Shown here: positions 1-5,166 of the stretch, one piece after another
Layout of the letters: each line of letters starts with the position of its first letter
Numbering within the stretch: the first letter of the stretch is position 1
Origin: Bacillota bacterium
GTDB taxonomy: Bacteria > Bacillota > Clostridia > Lachnospirales > WQUN01
Reading direction: 5' to 3'
DNA: 11,962 nt
NCBI GenBank assembly: GCA_009782085.1
Contig: WQUN01000133.1
Location: 1-11,962, forward strand
Program-made: the position numbers and the translations under genes
Notes under the pieces: generated by a model
Told to the model about the DNA's origin: nothing
The model's database searches: none
What the model saw: the letters and a program-made list of their open reading frames with translations, nothing else

Positions 1-305
1 TTAAAAAAGTCCGGAGTGTTTTTTATTATCGTTTCTTTGATTCTTTCTTCTTGCTCAGACGTTAAAATGCTGTTTTTGCCAATCGGTCTGCCCATCTTTT
101 TCAGGCGTATTGCCTCAAGACCACCATGCTTGTATTTCCGTATGGTGGAATTTATGTGTCTCGTTTTTGCGCCTGTTAGGACTTCTATCTCCGATGTCTT
201 TTTTCCTTGAAGGTGCAATCGGACTATAAATTTCCTTAAAAAATATTGCTCTTCCGGCGTCATTTTTTTTGCATCTATCTCTATTTCTTTCTCATTTTTA
301 TCCAT
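1..305 (-). CDS. IS630-family transposase, N-terminal part (truncated by window edge)
   Basis: Reading from ATG at 305-303 leftward gives 101 uninterrupted residues before the edge. It begins MDKNEKEIEIDAKK and contains a helix-turn-helix region: a first helix near residues 18-32, GKKTSEIEVLTGAKTRHI at about 34-51, then YKHGGLEAI. Next come the linker KKMGRPIGKNSILTSEQEER and the start of the next helix (IKETIIKNTPDFF). The helix-turn-helix, 'GGLEA', 'GRP..KNS.LT.EQ' order is the signature N-terminal DNA-binding half of IS630-family transposases. The catalytic DDE domain would follow outside the window. An in-frame stop lies upstream at 317-315, so ATG 305 is the first possible start. No good ribosome site precedes it, and the predicted transcript start falls almost on the ATG. 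The family call is firm; whether the full gene is intact cannot be judged. Confidence 0.8.
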   Translation of the reverse strand, partial: MDKNEKEIEIDAKKMTPEEQYFLRKFIVRLHLQGKKTSEIEVLTGAKTRHINSTIRKYKHGGLEAIRLKKMGRPIGKNSILTSEQEERIKETIIKNTPDFF

Positions 306-311
306 ATCTTT

Positions 312-340
312 ATTTTACCCCATTTTGTATCGCTTGGCAA
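312..340 (-). promoter_or_regulatory. Transposase promoter, sigma-A type
   Basis: On the minus strand TTGCCA (340-335) and TAAAAT (317-312) are separated by exactly 17 bases, each matching the sigma-A consensus at 5 of 6 positions. Transcription would start near 305, practically at the transposase ATG, so the mRNA would be nearly leaderless. The promoter lies within about 50 bases of the proposed element end, as is common in small insertion sequences. Confidence 0.6.
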
Positions 341-359
341 GACTTTTTCGGAAGGTTAA

Positions 360-506
360 TATATGATGGAGCTCGATCCCAAGTATGCCGGCGTGATCGT
401 TCGAAGGTACGCGTCTTTCGTGGAGAACGACGGCGCTGACATATCAGTCGAGCGCGGCGGCGTCGCTTACGGCTATGCTGACATCGCGGAGGAAGCGGTT
501 GATTAA
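360..506 (+). pseudogene. 3' remnant of a phage-type DNA methyltransferase
   Basis: Reading from TAT at 360 gives Y, then MMELDPKYAGVIVRRY and a further 31 residues ending in stop TAA at 504-506. The string 'MELDPKY..VI(V/I)RRY' followed by a short acidic and glycine-rich tail is the C-terminal signature of DNA modification methylases of the ParB/N4-N6 type often found in prophages and mobile elements. Intact relatives are several hundred residues long, so only the last ~48 codons are here. The frame is closed upstream by TAA at 357-359, which coincides with the proposed end of the IS630 element, so the simplest reading is that the element split the gene. The ATGs at 363 and 366 are internal methionines rather than real starts, and no ribosome site precedes them. 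The methylase identity rests on the C-terminal signature alone. Confidence 0.6.
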
Positions 507-526
507 CGCGAAATATCTGGTATAAT
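499..526 (+). promoter_or_regulatory. Promoter of the toxin-like micro-gene (extended -10)
   Basis: TTGATT (499-504), 16 bases, then TATAAT (521-526) preceded by TG at 518-519, which makes a perfect extended -10 element. Transcription would begin near 533 and give a leader of about 80 bases ahead of the micro-gene at 614. The -35 hexamer overlaps the last codon and stop of the methyltransferase remnant. An imperfect CTG...CAG dyad (517-534) spans the -10. Confidence 0.65.
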
Positions 527-565
527 GCTATCAGGTACGTGAGCGAAAAGGGCCGTCAGGACTTT

Positions 566-607
566 CCTACCTCGGGGGTGATTCTTTCATCCTGCTTCAC
601 GAGGAGG
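566..607 (+). promoter_or_regulatory. Leader segment able to mask the toxin ribosome site
   Basis: The ribosome site GAGGAGG (601-607) is complementary to CCTACCTC (566-573) over seven base pairs with one bulged A. If these pair in the mRNA, the ribosome site of the micro-gene is hidden. Such masking of the ribosome site is a known feature of type I toxin mRNAs. The complementarity is seen directly; its use in the cell is inferred. Confidence 0.4.
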
Positions 608-613
608 GGTCGA

Positions 614-712
614 ATGTCATTGTCTGAGATAATCACTTTGATTATTAAGGCGGCGGGCTTGGTTCTAGCCTTCCTGACATTCAGACCAAAAAGAAATAGC
701 CGACCCTCGTAG
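614..712 (+). CDS. 32-residue holin-like / type I toxin-like membrane peptide
   Basis: ATG at 614 follows an excellent ribosome site (GAGGAGGGG at 601-609), and the frame ends at TAG 710-712. The peptide starts MSLSEIITLIIKAAG, forms one hydrophobic segment at about residues 6-23 (IITLIIKAAGLVLAFLTF), and ends in a basic tail (RPKRNSRPS). A short N-terminus with a Glu, one membrane helix and a Lys/Arg/Asn tail match the small 'holin-like toxin' peptides (Hol_Tox type) of Bacillota, which resemble the TxpA/BsrG class of type I toxins. It would sit in the cytoplasmic membrane. Its context fits: it has its own strong promoter, a maskable ribosome site and an inverted repeat across its 3' end, next to a phage-type methyltransferase remnant. 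The coding call is fairly firm because of the ribosome site and hydrophobic pattern. Toxicity is inferred, and it may be inactive. Confidence 0.6.
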   Translation: MSLSEIITLIIKAAGLVLAFLTFRPKRNSRPS

Positions 713-734
713 CAAAGGCGCATCGGCTATTTCT
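692..734 (-). terminator. 12-bp inverted repeat at the toxin 3' end; minus-strand intrinsic terminator
   Basis: AGAAATAGCCGA (692-703) and TCGGCTATTTCT (723-734) form a perfect 12-bp stem around a 19-base loop. On the minus strand the stem is followed by a T-run (complement of the A-run at 688-692), the pattern of an intrinsic terminator. On the plus strand the U-rich part lies only inside the stem, so termination there would be weaker. The stem overlaps the last codons and stop of the micro-gene. A minus-strand RNA ending here would be antisense to the 3' end of the toxin mRNA, as antitoxin RNAs of type I systems are. I found no convincing minus-strand promoter upstream of it. Confidence 0.5.
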
Positions 735-757
735 CGAAAGAGATATAACGGTTAGCC

Positions 758-776
758 TGCCGCCCTTGAAGCGGCA
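758..776 (+). other. Small GC-rich hairpin downstream of the toxin-like gene
   Basis: TGCCGC (758-763) and GCGGCA (771-776) pair around a seven-base loop. A second GGCGG at 784-788 could instead pair with CCGCC at 760-764, so two competing folds are possible. There is no U-tract, so it is not a clear terminator. It may be part of the 3' untranslated region or of an antisense RNA. Nothing else coding is seen between 713 and 896. Confidence 0.3.
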
Positions 777-812
777 TGTACTCGGCGGAGTGGACGTTCG
801 CGCATCTAAAGT

Positions 813-847
813 TTGTACTATGCCAGATACCTGTGATATAATCTCAG
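813..847 (+). promoter_or_regulatory. Promoter of the AraC-type regulator with a dyad over the -10
   Basis: TTGTAC (813-818), 18 bases, then TATAAT (837-842) preceded by TG at 834-835, an extended -10. Transcription would start near 849, about 48 bases before the regulator's ATG. The -10 sits within an imperfect dyad CTG.GAT...ATC.CAG (831-847), which could be an operator, perhaps for self-regulation. The promoter is well supported; the operator is speculative. Confidence 0.55.
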
Positions 848-896
848 CGTAAGTTATGCGTTGTCCGACCACTTTTCCCGGTGAGAGGTGTCTATC

Positions 897-3218
897 ATGC
901 GAAACCTTTTGCACAGACGGTCGTTCAACCTGCGCCTTTTGATAATTATGTCTTTGGTGTCCGTGATACCCGTGGTCCTGTTGGGTTCCTCCTCGTATCT
1001 TGTTGCGAACATGACCTTACAGCGTGAATTTACCCGCGAGAACCGGGAAATGGTTAATCAGATACAGAGCAGGATCGACGACAAACTCAAAATGCTCAGT
1101 AAGCAAGCCATTCAGCAGACCATGAACCCAATATACGACAATTTTCTGATCGGCAAAGACCCTCCTCTGGATTTCATAGGTTACCGCGAGGTGATTGACA
1201 CGATATATTCCTTTCAGATGCTCTATGACGACATAGACGGAATATATCTGTATTTTGCCGGCGACGGATACTTAGTCTATTCGACAAAGGGCGGAAGAGG
1301 CTTCACCGCCGGCGTGAGCCAGCTTGATGAAAAAGTCCGCGCGGCCGTCGAAACGAATCCCAAACCTTATTTCTGGATGGAACGGAGCAACCCCGACGGC
1401 ACCCTGGAGGTCACTTTAGTCCGCAACGTTCCGCTCTTTTCAAACCACCCGAACGGTTACTTTATTTTGGACATAAACGAAAATTACATCTTCAAAGCGC
1501 TCTCCGATATGCAGATAACCCCTGACAGTGATTTTTTCATCGTGACTCCCTCCGCCAACATATTCGCGCGGGGCCAGCAAAATATCCTTCAGGGCGATCC
1601 TGCCTACTATCCATACGCGTATCCGTTTATAAAAAGTATACTGGATTCCGGCGGCGGCAATGGCGTGTTCGGCGCCAGGGCCAACGGCGAGGACGTGATA
1701 GTCAGTTACGTCGTCTCGCCGTACAACGGCTGGAAATACGTAACGGTCGCCTCGGTTGCCAGCCTGAGGGAGGATTTCCTGCCCATCCTGCGAAACACGT
1801 GGGCGATCTGCGGCGCGCTGGCCGCTCTGGGACTTTTGTCCGCGGCGGTTTTGTCAAGAAGGTTCGGCAAAGTCGTCAAAAACATCGTGGACGGCATCAG
1901 ACGCGGAAACAGCCCCGCCAGGCCGGATAGCCAGGCTGGGGACGAGTTGAACATGATCAGACAGTACATAGAGTCGCTGCAGATCGACTACGATGTTTTG
2001 CGCCTTGAGTCCGACAAAAGCAAGCCTCTGCTGCGCGAATTCTTCCTCCAGAGACTTATAACCGAGCAGATGGGCGCGGAGGAGATAGGCGAATGGATGA
2101 AACTCCTGGGCATTTGCGTGAATTCGGACTGCTTTGGCGCGCTGTGCGTCCGGGTCGGCCGCCAGGCGGATTTTTCGGCCGAGGACGAGGGCCTGCTGCG
2201 CTTCGCGGTGATGAACATCGCTGAGGAGATATCTTCTGAGCAGGGCGGATTTGCCGTATTCAAGGCAGGCAAGGACTATATCGCGATCCTCGTCAGCCAG
2301 CCGGAGGCTTTTAACAGGCAGTCCCGTATTATTCATATGGCGGAGGAGATACACTGCGCGGCGGCGGATTTGCTGCGAGTAAACGTCGCGATAGGCGTCG
2401 GGCGAACGTATGTGGGGACCGATAATATACGCGCGTCCTACTGCGAGTCGGTGGAGGCCCTGTCATATCAACTGACCGACGGCTCCGCACCGGTGTTCCT
2501 TTTCAGGCAAAGCGGGAATGAGCCCGAACCAGGCCGCGCCGGCTATCCGGTAGTAGCGGAACAGTCTGTCCTAAACGCTGTCCGGATCGGCAGCGCCGAT
2601 GATATCGGACGTCTGTTGAGCAACTATATATCGGATCTGCGTAAGAGCGGAATAAAAAGTCACGACTTATATTTGCAGGCTTTTTATCAGCTGATTGCGG
2701 CGTCGTTGCGGATAGCTTACGAGGGCGGAAGCGGGGAGTACGAGCTATTCGACTACAACGTATACAAACGGCTAAACGATATGTACACGTTCGAAATGAT
2801 CGCGGACTGGTTGAAAACAGAGTTCTTCCCAGTCATAATTTCTTCGGTGGCAAAGCATCGGGAAATCTGGGGCAAAAGCGCCGTCAGCAAAGCTCTTTCA
2901 TATATCAACAGTCACTATACGGAGGACCTGTCCCAGGTCATCCTGGCAGAGCATGTCGGCCTGAATGTGTCGCAGTTCGGGAAAATGTTCAAGGACGAGG
3001 TCGGATTGTCTTTCGGCGAGTATGTGATAAGCTACCGCTTGGAAAAAGCCAAGGATATGCTCGCAAACAGCCGGATGAAAATATCGGAGATCGCAGAGAG
3101 GCTGACTTACAGCAATTCACAGAACTTTATACGCGTGTTCAAACATAACACGGGCGTCACGCCGGCGGAGTACAGGGAGCGTTACGGAAAATGCGGAGAA
3201 AATCAGCCTTTGCAGTGA
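897..3218 (+). CDS. Membrane-anchored AraC/YesN-type transcriptional regulator with extracellular sensor region
   Basis: I start at ATG 897 (773 residues) because AGAGG at 884-888 is spaced correctly for it; the in-frame GTG at 888 overlaps that ribosome site. Residues ~11-37 form a first membrane segment (LLIIMSLVSVIPVVLLG). About 260 extracellular residues follow, resembling a Cache-type sensor. A second membrane segment lies at ~300-320 (AICGALAALGLLSAAVL). A cytoplasmic middle region follows (~365-535), and an AraC double helix-turn-helix closes the protein (~661-763) with hallmark strings ISEIAERLTYSNSQNFIRVFK and TGVTPAEYRE. Proteins of this form in Paenibacillus and Clostridia sense an outside signal and activate carbohydrate-uptake or glycan-degradation genes directly, without a separate histidine kinase; no YesM-like kinase is seen here. 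Its likely targets are the solute-binding lipoprotein and giant protein just downstream. The ligand is unknown. Confidence 0.88.
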   Translation: MRNLLHRRSFNLRLLIIMSLVSVIPVVLLGSSSYLVANMTLQREFTRENREMVNQIQSRIDDKLKMLSKQAIQQTMNPIYDNFLIGKDPPLDFIGYREVIDTIYSFQMLYDDIDGIYLYFAGDGYLVYSTKGGRGFTAGVSQLDEKVRAAVETNPKPYFWMERSNPDGTLEVTLVRNVPLFSNHPNGYFILDINENYIFKALSDMQITPDSDFFIVTPSANIFARGQQNILQGDPAYYPYAYPFIKSILDSGGGNGVFGARANGEDVIVSYVVSPYNGWKYVTVASVASLREDFLPILRNTWAICGALAALGLLSAAVLSRRFGKVVKNIVDGIRRGNSPARPDSQAGDELNMIRQYIESLQIDYDVLRLESDKSKPLLREFFLQRLITEQMGAEEIGEWMKLLGICVNSDCFGALCVRVGRQADFSAEDEGLLRFAVMNIAEEISSEQGGFAVFKAGKDYIAILVSQPEAFNRQSRIIHMAEEIHCAAADLLRVNVAIGVGRTYVGTDNIRASYCESVEALSYQLTDGSAPVFLFRQSGNEPEPGRAGYPVVAEQSVLNAVRIGSADDIGRLLSNYISDLRKSGIKSHDLYLQAFYQLIAASLRIAYEGGSGEYELFDYNVYKRLNDMYTFEMIADWLKTEFFPVIISSVAKHREIWGKSAVSKALSYINSHYTEDLSQVILAEHVGLNVSQFGKMFKDEVGLSFGEYVISYRLEKAKDMLANSRMKISEIAERLTYSNSQNFIRVFKHNTGVTPAEYRERYGKCGENQPLQ

Positions 3219-3240
3219 CATAATCATTTTATTGATTATG
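3219..3240 (+). terminator. Perfect 8-bp palindrome right after the regulator stop
   Basis: CATAATCA (3219-3226) and TGATTATG (3233-3240) pair around TTTTAT, beginning one base after the TGA stop. The stem is AT-rich and lacks a T-run, so it is a weak terminator candidate. It could equally be an operator, as its right arm overlaps the -35 proposed for the next promoter. Confidence 0.35.
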
Positions 3241-3260
3241 CGTTCAGGCAAATTCATTAT
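3232..3260 (+). promoter_or_regulatory. Candidate promoter of the solute-binding lipoprotein gene
   Basis: TTGATT (3232-3237) and CATTAT (3255-3260) are 17 bases apart, each 4 of 6 against the sigma-A consensus. Such a weak promoter fits an AraC-activated gene. The transcript would start near 3267, with a leader of about 84 bases containing the hairpin at 3291-3313. Other AT-rich hexamers nearby (e.g. GATAAT at 3287-3292) are possible alternatives. Confidence 0.35.
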
Positions 3261-3290
3261 TTATTTTTAGAGGTTGCGTGTTGTAAGATA

Positions 3291-3313
3291 ATGGCGGCAG
3301 ACTTTGCCGCCAT
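3291..3313 (+). terminator. Leader hairpin before the lipoprotein gene (terminator or attenuator)
   Basis: ATGGCGGCA (3291-3299) and TGCCGCCAT (3305-3313) form a perfect 9-bp GC-rich stem with a five-base loop, followed by the moderately T-rich ATTTTCATATTT. It may terminate regulator transcripts or, if the promoter at 3232-3260 is real, act in the leader of the lipoprotein mRNA. The T-tract is interrupted, so termination would be partial. Confidence 0.5.
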
Positions 3314-3350
3314 ATTTTCATATTTACAAAAAGAGAGGAAGGTCGAATCA

Positions 3351-5084
3351 ATGAAAAGATTTTTGAAAACGGCAGCCTCAGCCGCTCTCGCGGCGCTGAC
3401 GGCAATCACCGTGTTAGCCGCCTGCAGCGGAACCAGCAACAGCCCGTCCGGCAACAACGCCGCGCCCAGCGCCGCGCCCAGCGCCGCGCCCCCGTCCGCG
3501 GCGGCCGACAATTCGGGCCCGCCGCTTTTTAAGAAGTACGACCCACCCATCACCATTACCACGGCCAGATGGGTCAACGGCGACCTCGACTCCAAGTACA
3601 GATCCGGCGACTCGTGGGACAACAACGTGTGGACCCGCCATCTGCAGGACACCTACGGCATCATCTTCAAGGACGACTGGACGGCTCCGGGCTGGGGCGA
3701 TTTCGAGCAAAAGCTGTCCCTCAACCTGGCTGCCGGCGAGGCTATGCCGGACGTGATCTTCGACTTTTACAACCCGGGGAACGCGACATTGGCCAAGATA
3801 ATGGAGAACTACGACCTGCTGATGCCGATGAGCGCGAACTATGACAAGTACGCGTCCGATTTTGTCAAGCAGTCTCAGGCGCCGGTGCTGAAGTCTCTCC
3901 GGGCCCCGTTCACGGTGAACGGCGAGCTCTACGCTTTGCCTAACGCGAACGACGGCATGGGGAATGAGAATTGCATGTACTATCGCAAAGACTGGCTGGA
4001 CGCGGCCGGCGTGGGCATCCCGCAGACAATGGACGACCTCGACAAGGTCCTGGCCGCTCTTAAAGCCGCGGATTCCTCCCGCACCCCTATAGCGTTCGGC
4101 TGGAAGGACAACCTCGTCACATATCTGGCGGAGACGAGCTGGGTCTTCGGGGCGTACGGGGCCATTCCGACCATATGGATGAAGGACTCGAGCGGAAAAC
4201 TCGTCTACGGCTCCATTCAGCCTCAGATTAAAGACGGCCTGGCAAAGCTGAGGGAGTGGTACGCGAACGGCTACATAGACTCACAGGCGGCGATGAACAA
4301 CGTCTGGGACGCCACCGGGAAGGACTTCGCCGGAGAAAAGTCAGGCGTAATTTCCGGTCCGAGCTGGCTGTACTCGCAGATATCCGGCAGCCTGCTGGTG
4401 AATAATCCAAACGCGGTCGTGGTGCCGGGGCCCACGCCCTCGGGCCCGAGCGGCAAAGCCATGGAGTTGGGCTACAATCCGCTTGCCAACGCGTTTTTCT
4501 TCTCAAAGGACTTCAAAAACATCGAGGCGTTTTTCGACTACTACAACAGCATTTTTGAGGCGCAGAACCCGAACAGCGCTTATCCAATCTACCAATACGG
4601 CTATGTCCAGGGCATGGATTACAATCTGGACGCCAGCGGCAACCCGGTCTACGGCGACGACATGAAGACGGTCGACCCGCTGGGTTACTACGACGGCTGG
4701 GACGGGCTGATGGTGGGCTACAATAGCTTTAGCACCGTGCCTTTCGCGAAATACGAAATCTACACCAAGCTGGCGAGCGGAGCGGCCCCGGTCTCACCGG
4801 CGGAGAAGCGCCTCGCTGCGGACTCGGATCTTGTAAAGAGCGCGTCCGCCATGATCTACAGCCAAAAGGGAATCGGCCTGGTGGACGCCTACTACGGCCC
4901 CGCGCCCAGCAACGCGACCGTCTGGGATAACCTCCAGAAGATGGAGTTCAACACCTTCCTGCAGATAATTTACGGCCAGGCCCCGCTGGACGACTTCGAC
5001 ACCTTTGTCACCAACTGGAAGGCCCAGGGCGGCGACGACGTAACGAAGGAATTCAACGACTGGTACGCGGCCAACGCGAAATAA
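3351..5084 (+). CDS. Family-1 extracellular solute-binding lipoprotein (LplA/sugar-ABC type)
   Basis: I start at ATG 3351 (577 residues) because AGGAAGG at 3336-3342 is well spaced, and because the product then opens with a proper lipoprotein signal peptide: basic MKRFLK, a hydrophobic core, and lipobox LAAC with the lipidated Cys at 25. A Ser/Ala/Pro/Asn linker (26-57) tethers the domain to the membrane. The mature part has marks of sugar-ABC binding proteins of the Paenibacillus LplA/MalE type: AAGEAMPDVI (~127-136), GELYALPNAN (~191-200), YYRKDWLDAAGV..P.T.DDL (~210-230) and LREWYANGYID (~300-310). Many exposed Trp/Tyr residues suit carbohydrate stacking. No LplB- or YtcP-type permease genes flank it, which is unusual: partners may be elsewhere, or it may act as a sensor or co-receptor. 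Substrate unknown. The class is firm, the exact ligand is not. Confidence 0.85.
   Translation: MKRFLKTAASAALAALTAITVLAACSGTSNSPSGNNAAPSAAPSAAPPSAAADNSGPPLFKKYDPPITITTARWVNGDLDSKYRSGDSWDNNVWTRHLQDTYGIIFKDDWTAPGWGDFEQKLSLNLAAGEAMPDVIFDFYNPGNATLAKIMENYDLLMPMSANYDKYASDFVKQSQAPVLKSLRAPFTVNGELYALPNANDGMGNENCMYYRKDWLDAAGVGIPQTMDDLDKVLAALKAADSSRTPIAFGWKDNLVTYLAETSWVFGAYGAIPTIWMKDSSGKLVYGSIQPQIKDGLAKLREWYANGYIDSQAAMNNVWDATGKDFAGEKSGVISGPSWLYSQISGSLLVNNPNAVVVPGPTPSGPSGKAMELGYNPLANAFFFSKDFKNIEAFFDYYNSIFEAQNPNSAYPIYQYGYVQGMDYNLDASGNPVYGDDMKTVDPLGYYDGWDGLMVGYNSFSTVPFAKYEIYTKLASGAAPVSPAEKRLAADSDLVKSASAMIYSQKGIGLVDAYYGPAPSNATVWDNLQKMEFNTFLQIIYGQAPLDDFDTFVTNWKAQGGDDVTKEFNDWYAANAK
3456..3491 (+). repeat. Three tandem 12-bp units in the lipoprotein linker
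   Basis: Three near-identical 12-base units (first AACGCCGCGCCC, then AGCGCCGCGCCC twice) encode the AAP-rich linker just after the lipidation site. Slippage at such repeats would change tether length without breaking the frame. Confidence 0.8.
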
Positions 5085-5106
5085 CGGGCCGACTGCGCGT
5101 TACCAA

Positions 5107-5142
5107 AAGGGAAACGATGATTGCCTAATCATCGTTTCCCTT
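5107..5142 (+). terminator. Perfect 16-bp hairpin between the lipoprotein and giant-protein genes
   Basis: AAGGGAAACGATGATT (5107-5122) pairs fully with AATCATCGTTTCCCTT (5127-5142) around GCCT. Only AATAATA follows, so the U-tract of a classic terminator is missing. It may be a partial terminator or a 3' stabilising hairpin that lets the lipoprotein mRNA outlast the downstream message, as known for binding-protein genes in other sugar operons. The ribosome site of the next gene begins only nine bases later (GGAGG, 5151-5155), and I see no promoter between them. Confidence 0.65.
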
Positions 5143-5166
5143 AATAATACGGAGGATGAAAGGGGC

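Larger units (their letters stand above)
1..359 (-). mobile_element. IS630-family insertion sequence, one end only (runs off left edge)
   Basis: The stretch is distinctly AT-rich while the DNA from about base 360 onward is GC-rich, and it carries the start of an IS630-type transposase reading leftward. The right-hand boundary is placed at about 359 because a methyltransferase reading frame resumes at 360 and the stop codon TAA at 357-359 sits at the junction. IS630/Tc1-type elements insert at TA dinucleotides, and TA pairs are present at 360-361 and 362-363. The terminal inverted repeat cannot be confirmed because the other end lies outside the window. Element identity is supported by the protein; the exact end is inferred. 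Confidence 0.65.

Noticed and set aside
16..210. 64-residue plus-strand open frame at the left edge
   Set aside because: It is the antisense shadow of the IS630 transposase N-terminus, which has a recognisable family signature on the minus strand. It has no ribosome site.
741..775. Minus-strand promoter for an antisense RNA (TTCAAG, 17 bases, TATATC)
   Set aside because: Hexamers match consensus poorly and the start would fall at the terminator stem, giving an RNA of only about 50 bases. Not strong enough to list as a feature.
888..896. GTG start for the regulator, three codons upstream
   Set aside because: It overlaps the only ribosome site (AGAGG, 884-888), which is spaced correctly for ATG 897.
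681..914. 77-residue minus-strand open frame across the toxin-like locus
   Set aside because: No ribosome site or recognisable protein pattern. It crosses the inverted repeat, two hairpin regions and the regulator promoter, so an RNA-level reading fits better.
3291..3350. 20-residue N-terminal extension of the lipoprotein from ATG 3291
   Set aside because: This ATG is the first base of the 9-bp hairpin stem and has no ribosome site. Starting at 3351 gives a correct lipoprotein signal peptide with LAAC lipobox.
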